A stretch of DNA of 64,000 nucleotides from positions 62,001 to 126,000 of the forward strand of contig JACKKN010000009.1 of assembly GCA_024236415.1 (NCBI GenBank), written 5' to 3'. Positions within the stretch are counted from its first letter, which is position 1. Every line of letters begins with the position of its first letter. Origin of the DNA: Hyphomicrobiales bacterium (GTDB lineage: Bacteria > Pseudomonadota > Alphaproteobacteria > Rhodospirillales > JACKKN01). Of this stretch, positions 47,991-57,670 are shown in pieces. A program made the position numbers and the translations under genes. The notes under the pieces are model-generated. The model was not told the origin of the DNA. It saw nothing but the letters and a program-made list of their open reading frames with translations, and ran no database searches.

Positions 47991-49568
47991 TCAGGCGTCT
48001 TCCCTGTCCTTGGGCAGGGCCGAGCGCAGCAGGAAGGCGGGCACGTGGTCGCCCATGCCCACCACCGGCGCCTCGTCGCGGTCGGCGTCCCTGTCCCTGT
48101 CCCGGTTCCTGTCGCGGCCCCGGTCGCGGTCGCGGTCGCGCCCACGGTCGCGGCCACGCCGTTCGCGCGGCGCGCGCCCCTCGTCGTCCGAGCCCGCGGC
48201 GGGTCGTTCGCCGGGGGCCTCGTGGGGGGCCTCGTGGGGCGCCTCGTATGGCGCCCCGTATGGCGCCTCGGGGGCGGCCTCGTGGCGGGCTTCGTCTGGC
48301 GCCTCGGCCACGGCACCCGCGGGCGCCCGATCCCGGCGCTCCCACTCGTCGGACCGCCGGCCGCGGCCGCGGCGCCGGCCCCGGCGCTCGTCGGACGGCT
48401 CCAGCTCGACCGATTCCCCGCCGACCACCTCGACCCTGGGGATGGCCAGGCCGATCAGCCGCTCGATGGCCGACACGTACTTGCCCTCGTCGGGGGTGAC
48501 GATGGTGAAGGCGCGGCCCTCGCGCCCGGCGCGGCCGGTGCGGCCGATGCGGTGCACGTAGTCCTCGGCGTGGGTCGGGATGTCCAGGTTGAAGACGTGG
48601 CTCAGGTCCTGGATGTCGAGCCCGCGGGCGGCCACGTCGCTGCACACCAGGAAGGTCATCTCGCCCTTCTTGAACTTGTCCAGGGTCTCGGTGCGTGCCG
48701 GCTGCGACATGTCGCCGTGCAGCTGCCCGGCGCTGTAGCCGTGCCGCACCATGGAGCGGTAGGCGACCCCCACGTCGCGCTTGCGGTTGCAGAAGACGAG
48801 GGCGTTGCGCACCTCCTCCTGGGCGATCAGGGCGCGCAGGGCGGCGCGCTTCTCCTTGTGGCCGGTGGTCGGGCGGCCGCGCTCCTTCTGGACCTTGACC
48901 GTGACCAGGCCCTGGGTCACCGTCTTGGCCGGGGTCGACGGCGGCGCCACCGACACCTCGCGCGGGTTGCTGAGGAACTTGTCGGCCAGCTTGCGGATCT
49001 CGGGCGGCATGGTGGCCGAGAAGAACAGCGTCTGGCGCATGGGCGACAGCAGCGAGACGATCTTCTCCACGTCGGGGATGAAGCCCATGTCCAGCATGCG
49101 GTCGGCCTCGTCGATGACCAGGGTCTTGACGTCGCTCATCAGCAGGCGGCCGCGCTCGAACATGTCCAGCAGGCGCCCCGGGGTGGCGATCAGCACGTCG
49201 ACGCCGCGGTCCAGCACCTTGATCTGGTCGGCCATGGACGAGCCGCCGATCAGCAGGGCCATGGTCAGCTTGTTGTACTTGCCGTAGACCTCGAAGTTCT
49301 CGGCCACCTGGGCGGCCAGCTCGCGGGTCGGCTCCAGGATCAGCGAGCGCGGCATGCGCGCCCGGGCCCGGCCGGCGGCCAGGATGTCGATCATGGGCAG
49401 GGTGAAGGACGCAGTCTTGCCAGTGCCCGTCTGGGCGCAGCCCAGCAGGTCGCGTCCCTGCAGCACGACGGGAATGGCCGCTTCCTGGATAGGAGTCGGG
49501 GTGGTGTAGCCCGCATCGCCGACGGCGCGGAGGACTTCGTCGCTGAGTCCGAGATCAGAAAAGGTCAT
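47991..49568 (-). CDS. rhlE: DEAD-box RNA helicase (RhlE-type)
   Basis: 525 residues. All core motifs are present: Q motif PTPIQEAAIP, motif I AQTGTGKT, PTRELAAQV, motif II VIDEADRMLDMGF, SATMP, and VI HRIGRTGRAG. It unwinds short RNA duplexes, for example in ribosome assembly and RNA decay at low temperature. The C-terminal 130 residues are low-complexity: Ala/Pro/His repeats (EAPYGAPYEAPHEAPHEAP) and a charged Arg/Asp repeat (RGRDRGRDRDRDRGRD), likely an RNA-binding disordered tail. Confidence 0.93.
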   Translation of the reverse strand: MTFSDLGLSDEVLRAVGDAGYTTPTPIQEAAIPVVLQGRDLLGCAQTGTGKTASFTLPMIDILAAGRARARMPRSLILEPTRELAAQVAENFEVYGKYNKLTMALLIGGSSMADQIKVLDRGVDVLIATPGRLLDMFERGRLLMSDVKTLVIDEADRMLDMGFIPDVEKIVSLLSPMRQTLFFSATMPPEIRKLADKFLSNPREVSVAPPSTPAKTVTQGLVTVKVQKERGRPTTGHKEKRAALRALIAQEEVRNALVFCNRKRDVGVAYRSMVRHGYSAGQLHGDMSQPARTETLDKFKKGEMTFLVCSDVAARGLDIQDLSHVFNLDIPTHAEDYVHRIGRTGRAGREGRAFTIVTPDEGKYVSAIERLIGLAIPRVEVVGGESVELEPSDERRGRRRGRGRRSDEWERRDRAPAGAVAEAPDEARHEAAPEAPYGAPYEAPHEAPHEAPGERPAAGSDDEGRAPRERRGRDRGRDRDRDRGRDRNRDRDRDADRDEAPVVGMGDHVPAFLLRSALPKDREDA

Positions 49569-49756
49569 ACGGCGCCGATCTGCCTGGCGGCCCTGGGAAA
49601 AACTCTCAAAATGGCGCGGGAGCGCACGTGCGGGATATTAGGCTTTCCGGCCTTCGAGTCAATGACAGCTTGTACGCGCGGCCCAAGAAACCTTGGGGCT
49701 TGGCCCGGGGTGCGGCGTGATCTAGGTTGGCACGGCAACGCGGGGAGGACACGATC

Positions 49757-50299
49757 ATGCGCATGACGGCCGCCGACTCCTGTCTGCTGGTGGTGGACAT
49801 CCAGCAGCGCCTGCTGCCGGCCATGGCCGAGCCCGACGCGGTGACCGGCCAGGCGGCGGTGCTGCTGCGCGCGGCACGGCGGCTGGAGGTGCCGGTGCTG
49901 GTGTCCGAGCAGTATCCCCGCGGCCTGGGCCCCACGGTGGAGTCCGTGGCCGCCCTGGCGCCCGACGGCGCGACCGTGGAAAAGACCCATTTCTCGTGCT
50001 GGGGCGAGCCGGACTGGCGGTGGCGGTTCCAGGGACTGGGGCGGCGCCAGGCGGTGGTCTGCGGCATCGAGGCCCACGTCTGCGTGCTGCAGACCGTGCT
50101 CGACCTGCTGGACGCCGGGCACGCGGTATTCGTGGTCGCCGACGCCACCTCGTCGCGCCGGGCCGAGAGCAAGCAGCGCGCGCTGGCGCGCCTGGCCGCC
50201 GCCGGCGCCGCCGTGGTGACCACCGAGATGGTCCTGTTCGAATGGCTGCAGCGGGCCGACGTGCCGGCCTTCAGGGAACTGAGCGCGCTGATCAAATGA
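49757..50299 (+). CDS. Isochorismatase-family hydrolase
   Basis: 180 residues with the cysteine-hydrolase triad: D in LLVVDIQQRLLPAM, K in VEKTHFSCWGE and nucleophile C in CGIEAHVCVLQT. The family contains isochorismatases, nicotinamidases and ycaC-like enzymes. ATG 49757 is preceded by GGGGAGG. It overlaps the next hydrolase gene by 4 bp and belongs to a three-gene cluster with a gamma carbonic anhydrase. Substrate unknown. Confidence 0.9.
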   Translation: MRMTAADSCLLVVDIQQRLLPAMAEPDAVTGQAAVLLRAARRLEVPVLVSEQYPRGLGPTVESVAALAPDGATVEKTHFSCWGEPDWRWRFQGLGRRQAVVCGIEAHVCVLQTVLDLLDAGHAVFVVADATSSRRAESKQRALARLAAAGAAVVTTEMVLFEWLQRADVPAFRELSALIK

Positions 50300-51003
50300 A
50301 CGGGCCGCGCATACCGCTGTTGCTGCTGCCCGGCCTGCTGTGCGACGCCGCCCTGTGGCGCCACCAGGTGGCCGGCCTGGCCGACGTCGCCGACTGCACG
50401 GTCCCCGACCTGACCCGCGACGACAGCCTGACGACCATGGCCGAACGGGTGCTGGCCGACTACGCGCCGCCGCGGTTCGCCCTGGCCGGCCTGTCCATGG
50501 GCGGCTACCTGGCCCAGGAGATCATGCGCCGGGCGCCGCACCGGGTCGACCGCCTGGCCCTGCTGGACACCACCTACAAGGCCGACACGGCCGAGCGCAG
50601 GGCCAACCGCCGCGGCCTCATGGAACTGGCCGGCATGGGCAGGTTCAGGGGCGTGACCCCGCGCCTGATGCCGCTGCTGCTGCACCCGGACCGGCAGGAC
50701 GACACGGCGCTGACGGACACGGTCATGGCCATGGCCGACGCCGTCGGCATGGACGGGTTCCTGCGCCAGCAACAAGCCATCATGGACCGCGCCGACGGCG
50801 CCTGGGACCTGCCGCGCCTGCAATGCCCGGTGCTGGTCCTGTGCGGCCGGCAGGACGCCCTGACCCCCCTGGCCGACCACCAGGAGATGGCGGCCATGAT
50901 CCCCAACGCGACCCTGGTGGTGGTCGAGGACTGCGGCCACCTGTCGACCCTGGAACGGCCCGACGAGGTCACCGCCGCCCTGCGCGCGTGGCTGACGGCC
51001 TGA
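50296..51003 (+). CDS. Alpha/beta hydrolase
   Basis: 235 residues: LLPGLLCDAALWRHQVAGLAD, nucleophile elbow AGLSMGGYLAQEI, acid-region VLVLCGRQDALTPL, and catalytic histidine in EDCGHLSTLERPDEV. This is a small cap-type esterase or lactonase of unknown substrate. Its ATG sits within the stop of the isochorismatase gene, so it is translationally coupled. Normal length for the family. Confidence 0.9.
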   Translation: MNGPRIPLLLLPGLLCDAALWRHQVAGLADVADCTVPDLTRDDSLTTMAERVLADYAPPRFALAGLSMGGYLAQEIMRRAPHRVDRLALLDTTYKADTAERRANRRGLMELAGMGRFRGVTPRLMPLLLHPDRQDDTALTDTVMAMADAVGMDGFLRQQQAIMDRADGAWDLPRLQCPVLVLCGRQDALTPLADHQEMAAMIPNATLVVVEDCGHLSTLERPDEVTAALRAWLTA

Positions 51004-51028
51004 TCGAAGACGGTTTGGAGAGCACAGC

Positions 51029-51583
51029 ATGCCCGACAACATCCTGCCCTTCCGCGGCCAGGTGCCGCGCATCGCCCCCGACGCCTTCATCGCCCCCACG
51101 GCGACGGTGATCGGCGATGTCTCGATCGGCGCCCGCAGCAGCATCTGGTACGCCTGCGTGCTGCGCGGCGACGTGCACGAGATTCGCGTCGGCGAGGGCA
51201 CCAACATCCAGGACGGCACCGTGGTGCACGTGACCGGCGGCAGGTTCGGCACCTATATCGGGTCCGACATCCTGATCGGGCATTCGGCCCTGATCCACGG
51301 CTGCACCCTGCACGACGGCTGTTTCATCGGCATGCGCGCCACGGTCATGGACGGCGCGGTGGTGGAGACGGGGGCCATGGTCGCCGCCGGCGCCCTGGTC
51401 ACGCCGGGCAAAAGGGTGCCGGCCGGGCAGTTGTGGGCCGGCAGCCCCGCCAAGCATGTTCGAGACCTGACCCCGGAGGACATCGCGACCCTGGGCCGCG
51501 GCGCCGAGCACTATGTCGAGGTGGCCGCGGCCTACATGTCCGCCGGCATGGGCTCGACCCAGACGGAGGACCCGGAAGGCTGA
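51029..51583 (+). CDS. Gamma carbonic anhydrase family protein
   Basis: 184 residues of left-handed beta-helix hexapeptide repeats (TATVIGDVSIGARSSIWYACVLRGD, IGEGTNIQDGTVVHV-like, YIGSDILIGHSALIHGC). Metal-binding histidines are visible in TVVHVT and IGHSALIH. Such trimers bind zinc or iron at subunit interfaces; some are true carbonic anhydrases, others are of uncertain activity. It follows the hydrolase by 25 bp in one operon. The tail is acidic. Confidence 0.92.
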   Translation: MPDNILPFRGQVPRIAPDAFIAPTATVIGDVSIGARSSIWYACVLRGDVHEIRVGEGTNIQDGTVVHVTGGRFGTYIGSDILIGHSALIHGCTLHDGCFIGMRATVMDGAVVETGAMVAAGALVTPGKRVPAGQLWAGSPAKHVRDLTPEDIATLGRGAEHYVEVAAAYMSAGMGSTQTEDPEG

Positions 51584-51630
51584 GCCGACCGGGTCAAGTT
51601 GAGGGAAGAATTCAAGAGAGGAGAAAGGTC

Positions 51631-51656
51631 GGGGTCACGGCCGCAGCCGCGACCCC
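51631..51656. terminator. Possible bidirectional terminator between gamma-CA and phaC
   Basis: GGGGTCACGGC and GCCGCGACCCC pair as an 11-bp stem with one mismatch around a 4-base loop, between two convergent genes. On the minus side a pyrimidine-rich CCTTTCTCC follows. No strong T run, so confidence is limited. Confidence 0.45.
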
Positions 51657-51662
51657 ACAGGG

Positions 51663-53465
51663 TCAGGCCTTGGCCTTGACGAAGCTGCCGGGGGCGTCTT
51701 CCAGCACCTCCAGCGCGCCGTCGCCGGGCACCCGTGCCGGCACCGTCTTGGGACCGGAGTACTTGGACACCCACTTGTCCCAATCGGGCCACCACGAGCC
51801 CGGTTTCTCGGCGGCGCCCTCGAACCACTCGTCGGGATCGGCGGGCGGCTTGCCGGTGTTGACCCAGTGCGGGTACTTGCCGGCCGCCGGCGGGTTGATC
51901 ACGCCGGCGATGTGGCCCGACGCCGCCAGCACGAAGCGGACCGGCCCCGAGTAGATCTGGGTCGCCTTGTAGGTGGACTTCCACGGCGCGATATGGTCTT
52001 CGCGGGTGGACAGGACGTAGGTCGGGATGTTGACCTGGCGCAGGTCGATGGGCACGCCGGCCAGGGTCACGCCGCCCGGCTCGACCAGCAGGTTCTTCAT
52101 GTAGAAGTTGCGCAGGTAGTAGCTGTGCATCACCGCCGGCATGCGCGTCGAGTCGGCGTTCCAGTACAGCAGGTCGAAGGGGAAGGGGTCCTTGCCCAGC
52201 AGGTAGTTGTTGATGACGAAGGACCAGATCAGGTCGTTGGCGCGCAGCATGTTGAAGGTGGTCGCCATCTCGCTGCCTTCGAGGTAGCCGCGCTCGTTCA
52301 TCTTCTCCTCCAGGCCCGACACCTGGTGCTCGTCGATGAACACGCCCAGCTCGCCGGGCTCGGAGAAGTCGGTCATGGTGGTCAGGAAGGTGGCGCTCTT
52401 GACCCGGTCGTCGCCCTTGGCCGCCAGGTAGGCCACGGTCGCCGCCAGCAGGGTGCCGCCGATGCAGTAGCCGACCATGTTGACGCCGCGCTCGCCGGTG
52501 GCCTGCTCGACCGCGTCCAGGGCGGCCACGGTGCCCTCGGTGATGTAGTCCTCGAAGTGCTTCTGCGCCAGGCGCGCGTCGGGGTTCACCCACGAGATGA
52601 TGAACACCGTGAAGCCCTGGTCGGTGGCCCACTTGACGAACGAGTTCTTCTCGCGCAGGTCGAGGATGTAGTACTTGTTGATCCAGGCGGGGACCACGAC
52701 CAGGGGCAGCTTGTGCACCTTGTCGGTGGTCGGCACGTACTGGATCAGTTCCAGCAGGTCGTTGCGGAACACCACCTTGCCCGGTGTCACGGCGACGTTG
52801 CGGCCGACTTCGAAGGCGTCCATGTCGGTCATGCTGATGCGCAGCTGACCGCCGCCCTTCTCCATGTCGCTGAGCATGTTGTTGAGGCCGTTGATCAGGT
52901 TCTCGCCGCCCGATTCGACGGTGGCGCGCAGGACCTCGGGGTTGGTCATGGCGAAGTTGGTCGGCGACAGGGCGTCGATGAACTGGCGGGTGTAGAACTC
53001 GACCTTCTTGGCGGTCTTTTCGTCCAGGCCCTCGACCTCGGTGACGGTGTTGTACAGCCAGCGCGAGGTCAGCAGGTAGGACTGCTTCATGAAGTTGAAG
53101 ACCTCGTTGTTCTCCCAGGCCTCGTCCCGGAACCGGCGGTCGTCACGGTCGGGCTTGATTTCCCCGCCCTGGCCGTCGCCGCCCAGCATGCGCGCGGTGG
53201 TGTTCTGCCACAGGTTCAGATAGTCCTGCCACAGGGTCATCTGCGCCTGCATCAGCTTGCTGGGATCGGCCATCATCTTCGAGGTCATCTCGAGGAAGGT
53301 GTTGGTGAGGCCCAGCGGGTCCGACGAGCCCATGCCGCCGTTTTCCATTTGCTTCGAGACGAAGTCCGTCACCAAACGCTGGCTGCGCTCGGCGATTTCC
53401 GACATCACGGACGCGATCTCGGAAGGGTCGGGCATGCGGGTCTCGGTGCCTTGTTGATCGCCCAT
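51663..53465 (-). CDS. phaC: Class I polyhydroxyalkanoate synthase
   Basis: 600 residues, the normal class I length. The lipase-like box is GYCIGG with catalytic C334, and the catalytic histidine lies in LAASGHIAGVINPP; NIPTYVLSTREDHIAPW carries the aspartate. PhaC polymerises (R)-3-hydroxyacyl-CoA into PHA storage granules. Start chosen at ATG 53465; the 47-residue upstream extension is dominated by charged, out-of-family sequence. No phaA, phaB, phaP or phaR lies next to it, so the pathway genes are dispersed. Confidence 0.95.
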   Translation of the reverse strand: MGDQQGTETRMPDPSEIASVMSEIAERSQRLVTDFVSKQMENGGMGSSDPLGLTNTFLEMTSKMMADPSKLMQAQMTLWQDYLNLWQNTTARMLGGDGQGGEIKPDRDDRRFRDEAWENNEVFNFMKQSYLLTSRWLYNTVTEVEGLDEKTAKKVEFYTRQFIDALSPTNFAMTNPEVLRATVESGGENLINGLNNMLSDMEKGGGQLRISMTDMDAFEVGRNVAVTPGKVVFRNDLLELIQYVPTTDKVHKLPLVVVPAWINKYYILDLREKNSFVKWATDQGFTVFIISWVNPDARLAQKHFEDYITEGTVAALDAVEQATGERGVNMVGYCIGGTLLAATVAYLAAKGDDRVKSATFLTTMTDFSEPGELGVFIDEHQVSGLEEKMNERGYLEGSEMATTFNMLRANDLIWSFVINNYLLGKDPFPFDLLYWNADSTRMPAVMHSYYLRNFYMKNLLVEPGGVTLAGVPIDLRQVNIPTYVLSTREDHIAPWKSTYKATQIYSGPVRFVLAASGHIAGVINPPAAGKYPHWVNTGKPPADPDEWFEGAAEKPGSWWPDWDKWVSKYSGPKTVPARVPGDGALEVLEDAPGSFVKAKA

Positions 53466-53570
53466 GACTTTTTCCACTATGATCAAGATGTTAGAGATGA
53501 AACGGTGATGCGCGGCCCCCCAGCCGTTCCCCGTGGTCGTGGGGAAGGCAATGATCTCCGCGGAATGCTG

Positions 53571-53606
53571 CACTGCAATATTAGCTTTTTTTCGCAAATC
53601 GTGCAA
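53571..53606 (-). promoter_or_regulatory. Probable phaC promoter with TGC-rich element
   Basis: Minus strand: TTGCAC (plus 53601-53606), 17-base spacer rich in A, TAATAT (plus 53578-53583), giving a start near 53571 and a leader of about 105 bases. Just downstream is TGCAGTGCAGC, a TGC-rich near-palindrome like the sites bound by the PHA repressor PhaR; this second claim is tentative. Confidence 0.6.
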
Positions 53607-53680
53607 TCATCAGATTCAATGGGACGGACGGAATCGGACCCCCGAGGGCAACATTTTCCGGTGGCGAGGATAGCGGCGAC

Positions 53681-54910
53681 ATGCTGGTGAAGAACGGTGA
53701 AACACGGAAAAGGCGGCCGTGGACGGCCCGCCTGTGCGGTGGGACGGCGGTACTGATGGTGGCCTCCCTGGGGGCCTGCTCGTCCGTTCCCGACGCCCTG
53801 AACCCGGTCGAGTGGTACAAGGACACGGTCGATTTCTTCAGCGGAGACGACGACGGCACCGAATCGGCCAAGGCCGACGACAAGCCGCAGGCGGAGCAGG
53901 CGCCGCCCGGGGCCGACAAGCCCTATCCCAGCCTGAATGACGTGCCGCCGCGCGAGGCGGCCCCGACCAAGGAGGTGCCGCAGGGCCTGATGGCGGACAC
54001 CCGCAACCGGCGCTACACCGACGAGACCATCGCCCGCCAGGGCGACCCGACCAATCCCCTGGACCGGCGCGAGACCCTGACCGCCGTGGCCCAGGCGCAG
54101 CCGGCGTCCCAGGCCCCGTCGCCCGGCGCCATGCCGGCGCGCGCCGTCAGCGCCGCGCCCATGACCGCCGCCGCGACCAGGCCGGCGGCTGCGCCCATGG
54201 GCGCGCCCAAGGCCGAACCCATGGCGCCGCCCTCCACCCCCCGGGCCATCATGTCGCGCACGCCGCCGGCCGCCGCCCCGGCGCCGCAGATGGCGGCGGT
54301 GACGCCGCCCACGGCGCCGCGCCTGGCCGGCGCCACCGAGGTGCCGGCGCGGCCCATGCTGCCGCCGGCCAACGCCCTGGTGCCCGGCGCCGGCGATCCC
54401 TTCGCCACGGTGGTGGTGTCGTCGGACGGGGTCGAGACCATGGGCAGCGGCGGCTACGGCGCCGGCCCGGGCGTCGCCGCCGGCGTCGTGCCCCTGGGCG
54501 CGGCGGGCGCACCCCTGGACGCCATGGCGGGCGGGCAGACGGCCCTGCCCGGCGGCGCCCTGCGCGTGGCGACGATCCAGTTCGGCAACGGCTCGGCCCA
54601 GCTCAGCGAAGACGACCGCGCCGTGCTGCGCCAGGTGCGCGACCTGCAGCGCAGCCGCGGCGGCCGCCTGCAGGTGGTCGGCCATGCCAGCAGCCGCACC
54701 CGGGACCTGTCCCTGGTGCGCCACAAGATGGTGAACTTCCAGGTCTCCGCCGACCGCGCCGACGCCGTGGCGCGGGAGCTGATGCGCCTGGGCGTGCAGT
54801 CTGCGGACATCGTCATCGGCGCCGTCGCCGACGCCGACCCGGTGTTCTACGAGATCATGCCGGCGGGCGAGGCCGGCAACCGCCGGGCCGAGGTCTACCT
54901 GATCAACTGA
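53681..54910 (+). CDS. OmpA-like lipoprotein with long Ala/Pro-rich linker
   Basis: 409 residues. A lipobox SLGAC after a hydrophobic stretch marks a lipoprotein. The middle 220 residues are low-complexity Ala/Pro-rich and probably disordered, spanning the periplasm. The C-terminal 120 residues are an OmpA-type peptidoglycan-binding domain in divergent form (VATIQFGNGSAQLSEDDRAVLRQV, LQVVGHASSRTRDL, NRRAEVYLIN). It would tie the outer membrane to peptidoglycan. Start at 53681 is the first ATG before the signal region; its ribosome site is unclear. Confidence 0.85.
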   Translation: MLVKNGETRKRRPWTARLCGGTAVLMVASLGACSSVPDALNPVEWYKDTVDFFSGDDDGTESAKADDKPQAEQAPPGADKPYPSLNDVPPREAAPTKEVPQGLMADTRNRRYTDETIARQGDPTNPLDRRETLTAVAQAQPASQAPSPGAMPARAVSAAPMTAAATRPAAAPMGAPKAEPMAPPSTPRAIMSRTPPAAAPAPQMAAVTPPTAPRLAGATEVPARPMLPPANALVPGAGDPFATVVVSSDGVETMGSGGYGAGPGVAAGVVPLGAAGAPLDAMAGGQTALPGGALRVATIQFGNGSAQLSEDDRAVLRQVRDLQRSRGGRLQVVGHASSRTRDLSLVRHKMVNFQVSADRADAVARELMRLGVQSADIVIGAVADADPVFYEIMPAGEAGNRRAEVYLIN

Positions 54911-55083
54911 CCCGCCGCCGGCCGCCGTCGCCCGCCGCCGTCCCGGGACCGGCCGCGCGGGGGCCCTTGACGGGGGCCGCGCCGTCCCGCACACATGAAT
55001 TCTTAATGCCCCGCCGGATAGAATCCGGCGGCGCCCCGGCGCCGGCGCCGCCCGCGTCCCGCCACAACAAGAGTTGGAACGCT

Positions 55084-56307
55084 ATGGAGCAGGATTTCTA
55101 CCGCATCAAGCGCTTGCCGCCCTACGTTTTCGCCGAGGTCAACGCCATGAAGGCGCGCGCCCGCGCCGCCGGCGAGGACATCGTCGATTTCGGCATGGGC
55201 AATCCCGATTCGGCCACGCCCCAGCACATCGTCGACAAGCTGACCGAGACGGTGCAGAACCCCAAGACCCACCGCTATTCCAACTCGCGCGGCATCCCGG
55301 GCCTGCGCCGGGCGGTGTCGGCCTATTACGCGCGCCGCTTCAACGTCGACATCGACCCCGAGACGGAGACCATCGTCACCCTGGGCTCCAAGGAGGGCCT
55401 GGCCAACCTGGCCTCGGCCATCTCCAGCCCCGGCGACGTCATGCTGGTGCCCAACCCCAGCTATCCGATCCATCCGTTCGGCTTCATCATCGCCGGCGCC
55501 GTGGTGCGCAACATTCCGATCACCCCGGACGCCGAGTGCATCGCCGCCCTGGACCGGGCGGTGCAGCATTCGGTGCCCAAGCCGACGGCCATCATCCTGA
55601 ACTACCCCAACAACCCCACGGCCGAGCTGGCGACCCTGGACTTCTATGGACAGGTGGTGGACTTCTGCAAGCACCACGGCATCTGGGTGCTGTCGGACCT
55701 GGCCTATGCCGAGATCTTCTTCGACGACAACCCGCCGCCGTCGATCCTGGAGGTGCCGGGGGCGCGGGACATCGCCGTCGAGTTCACGTCCATGAGCAAG
55801 ACCTATTCCATGCCCGGCTGGCGGATCGGCTTCGCCAGCGGCAACAAGCACCTGGTGGCCGCCCTGGCGCGGGTCAAGTCGTACCTGGACTATGGCGCCT
55901 TCACCCCGATTCAGGTCGCGGCCACGGCGGCCCTGAACGGGCCCCAGGACTGCGTCGACGAGGTGCGGGCCCTGTACAAGGAGCGCCGCGACGTCCTGAT
56001 CTCAGGCCTGGAAGCGGCCGGCTGGCAGGTGCCGCCGCCGCCGGCGACCATGTTCGCCTGGGCGCCGATCCCGCCGGCCTTCGCCCACCTGGGATCCATC
56101 GAGTTCGCCAAGCTGCTGCTGCGCGAGGCCCAGGTGGCGGTGTCGCCGGGCCTGGGATTCGGCGAGCACGGCGACGACCACGTGCGCATCGCCCTGGTGG
56201 AAAACCTGCACCGCACGCGCCAGGCCCTGCGCAACATCAAGGCTTTCCTCGGTCGCTACGACAAGGTAATTGAGGACCTGGAAAGGCACCGGGCGGTGGG
56301 CGGCTGA
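55084..56307 (+). CDS. alaC: Alanine aminotransferase-like (AlaC family)
   Basis: 407 residues, fold type I aminotransferase. The N-terminus (YRIKRLPPYVFAEVNAMKARAR...EDIVDFGMGNPD) and the PLP lysine K239 in FTSMSKTYSMPGWRIGF match E. coli AlaC and the proteins often called LL-diaminopimelate aminotransferase. It probably makes alanine from pyruvate and glutamate. Start at ATG 55084 fits the family; the frame is open upstream but that part is Arg/Ser-rich. Placed directly before hom, 51 bp apart. Confidence 0.88.
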   Translation: MEQDFYRIKRLPPYVFAEVNAMKARARAAGEDIVDFGMGNPDSATPQHIVDKLTETVQNPKTHRYSNSRGIPGLRRAVSAYYARRFNVDIDPETETIVTLGSKEGLANLASAISSPGDVMLVPNPSYPIHPFGFIIAGAVVRNIPITPDAECIAALDRAVQHSVPKPTAIILNYPNNPTAELATLDFYGQVVDFCKHHGIWVLSDLAYAEIFFDDNPPPSILEVPGARDIAVEFTSMSKTYSMPGWRIGFASGNKHLVAALARVKSYLDYGAFTPIQVAATAALNGPQDCVDEVRALYKERRDVLISGLEAAGWQVPPPPATMFAWAPIPPAFAHLGSIEFAKLLLREAQVAVSPGLGFGEHGDDHVRIALVENLHRTRQALRNIKAFLGRYDKVIEDLERHRAVGG

Positions 56308-56358
56308 CGCCGGGCCGGCGGCACAAGAAAATCCCCGACGACAAGGAGCATTCCATCC

Positions 56359-57648
56359 ATGTCCACCCCGTTGCGCATCGGCGTCGCCGGCCTGGGAACC
56401 ATCGGCGGCGGCACGGTGAAGCTGCTGGTCCAGAACGCCGATCTGCTGGCCGCCCGGTGCGGCCGGCCGGTGACCCTGGCGGCGGTGGCGGAACCCAACC
56501 GCAACCGCAATCCGGGCGTGAACATGGACGGCGTCACCTGGTACGAGGACGCCATGGCCCTGGTCGACTCGGACGTGGACGTGGTGGTCGAGCTGATCGG
56601 CGGTTCGGGCGGCATCGCCCTGAAACTGTGCCAGGCGGCCCTGGCAAGGGGCAAGCACGTGGTCACCGCCAACAAGGCCCTGATCGCCCACCACGGCACC
56701 GAGCTGGCGCGCGCCGCCGAAGGCGCCGGGGTGGTGCTGAACTACGAGGCCGCCGTGGGCGGCGGCATCCCCATCATCAAGGCCCTGCGCGAGGGCATGG
56801 TGGGCAACGGGTTCGCGCGCGTGTATGGCATCCTGAACGGCACCTGCAACTACATCCTGACCACCATGCGCGAAACCGGGCGCGAGTTCGCCGACGTCCT
56901 GCGCGAGGCCCAGGAGCTGGGGTACGCCGAGGCCGACCCCAGCTTCGACGTGGACGGGGTCGACACCGCCCACAAGCTGGCCATCCTGGCCAGCGTCGCC
57001 TTCGGCTGCGAGGTGGACTTCCAGGCCGTGCACGTGGAGGGCATCCGCCAGATCTCGGCCGAGGACATCCAGTTTGCCGACGAACTGGGGTACCGTATCA
57101 AGCTGCTGGGCGTGGCCAGCCGCACCGACGGCGGGGTCGAGCAGCGGGTGCACCCCTGCATGGTCGACAAGAAGGCGCCCATCGCCTCGGTCGAGGGGGT
57201 GTTCAACGCCGTGGTGGCCGAGGGCGACTTCGTCGACACCACCATGTACGTGGGCCGCGGCGCCGGCGAGCGGCCGACGGCCTCGGCCGTGGTCGGCGAC
57301 ATCGGCGACATCGCCCGCGGCCTGCGCGTGCCCACCTTCGGGGTCGCCGCCGGTTCCCTGGCCCGGCTGCCGACGCGGCCCATGTCCGAACACACGGGGG
57401 CCTACTACGTGCGCCTGACCGTGGTCGACAAGCCGGGCGTGTTCGCCGACATCGCCGGCGCCCTGCGCGACCATCAGGTGTCCATGGAATCGGTGCTGCA
57501 GCGGGGCCGCGACCCGGGCGAGCCGGTGTCGGTGGTGATGACCCTGCACGAGACGGTGGAGGCGGACATGACCGCGGCCCTGGCCAAGATCGAGGCCTCG
57601 CCGGCGGTGGTCGAGCCGCCGCACATGATCCGCATCGAGGAATTCTGA
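56359..57648 (+). CDS. hom: Homoserine dehydrogenase
   Basis: 429 residues: Rossmann nucleotide-binding start GVAGLGTIGGGTVKLL, catalytic core NKALIAHHGTEL, AAVGGGIPIIKALREGMVGN and GILNGTCNYILTTM, with a C-terminal ACT domain (YVRLTVVDKPGVFADIAGALRDH) that senses threonine. It reduces aspartate semialdehyde to homoserine, feeding threonine and methionine; metY elsewhere in the window uses the O-acetylated product. AAGGAG lies upstream of the ATG. Followed by glpX after 22 bp. Confidence 0.96.
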   Translation: MSTPLRIGVAGLGTIGGGTVKLLVQNADLLAARCGRPVTLAAVAEPNRNRNPGVNMDGVTWYEDAMALVDSDVDVVVELIGGSGGIALKLCQAALARGKHVVTANKALIAHHGTELARAAEGAGVVLNYEAAVGGGIPIIKALREGMVGNGFARVYGILNGTCNYILTTMRETGREFADVLREAQELGYAEADPSFDVDGVDTAHKLAILASVAFGCEVDFQAVHVEGIRQISAEDIQFADELGYRIKLLGVASRTDGGVEQRVHPCMVDKKAPIASVEGVFNAVVAEGDFVDTTMYVGRGAGERPTASAVVGDIGDIARGLRVPTFGVAAGSLARLPTRPMSEHTGAYYVRLTVVDKPGVFADIAGALRDHQVSMESVLQRGRDPGEPVSVVMTLHETVEADMTAALAKIEASPAVVEPPHMIRIEEF

Positions 57649-57670
57649 GGCGAAGGGGTAGGGGGGCAGC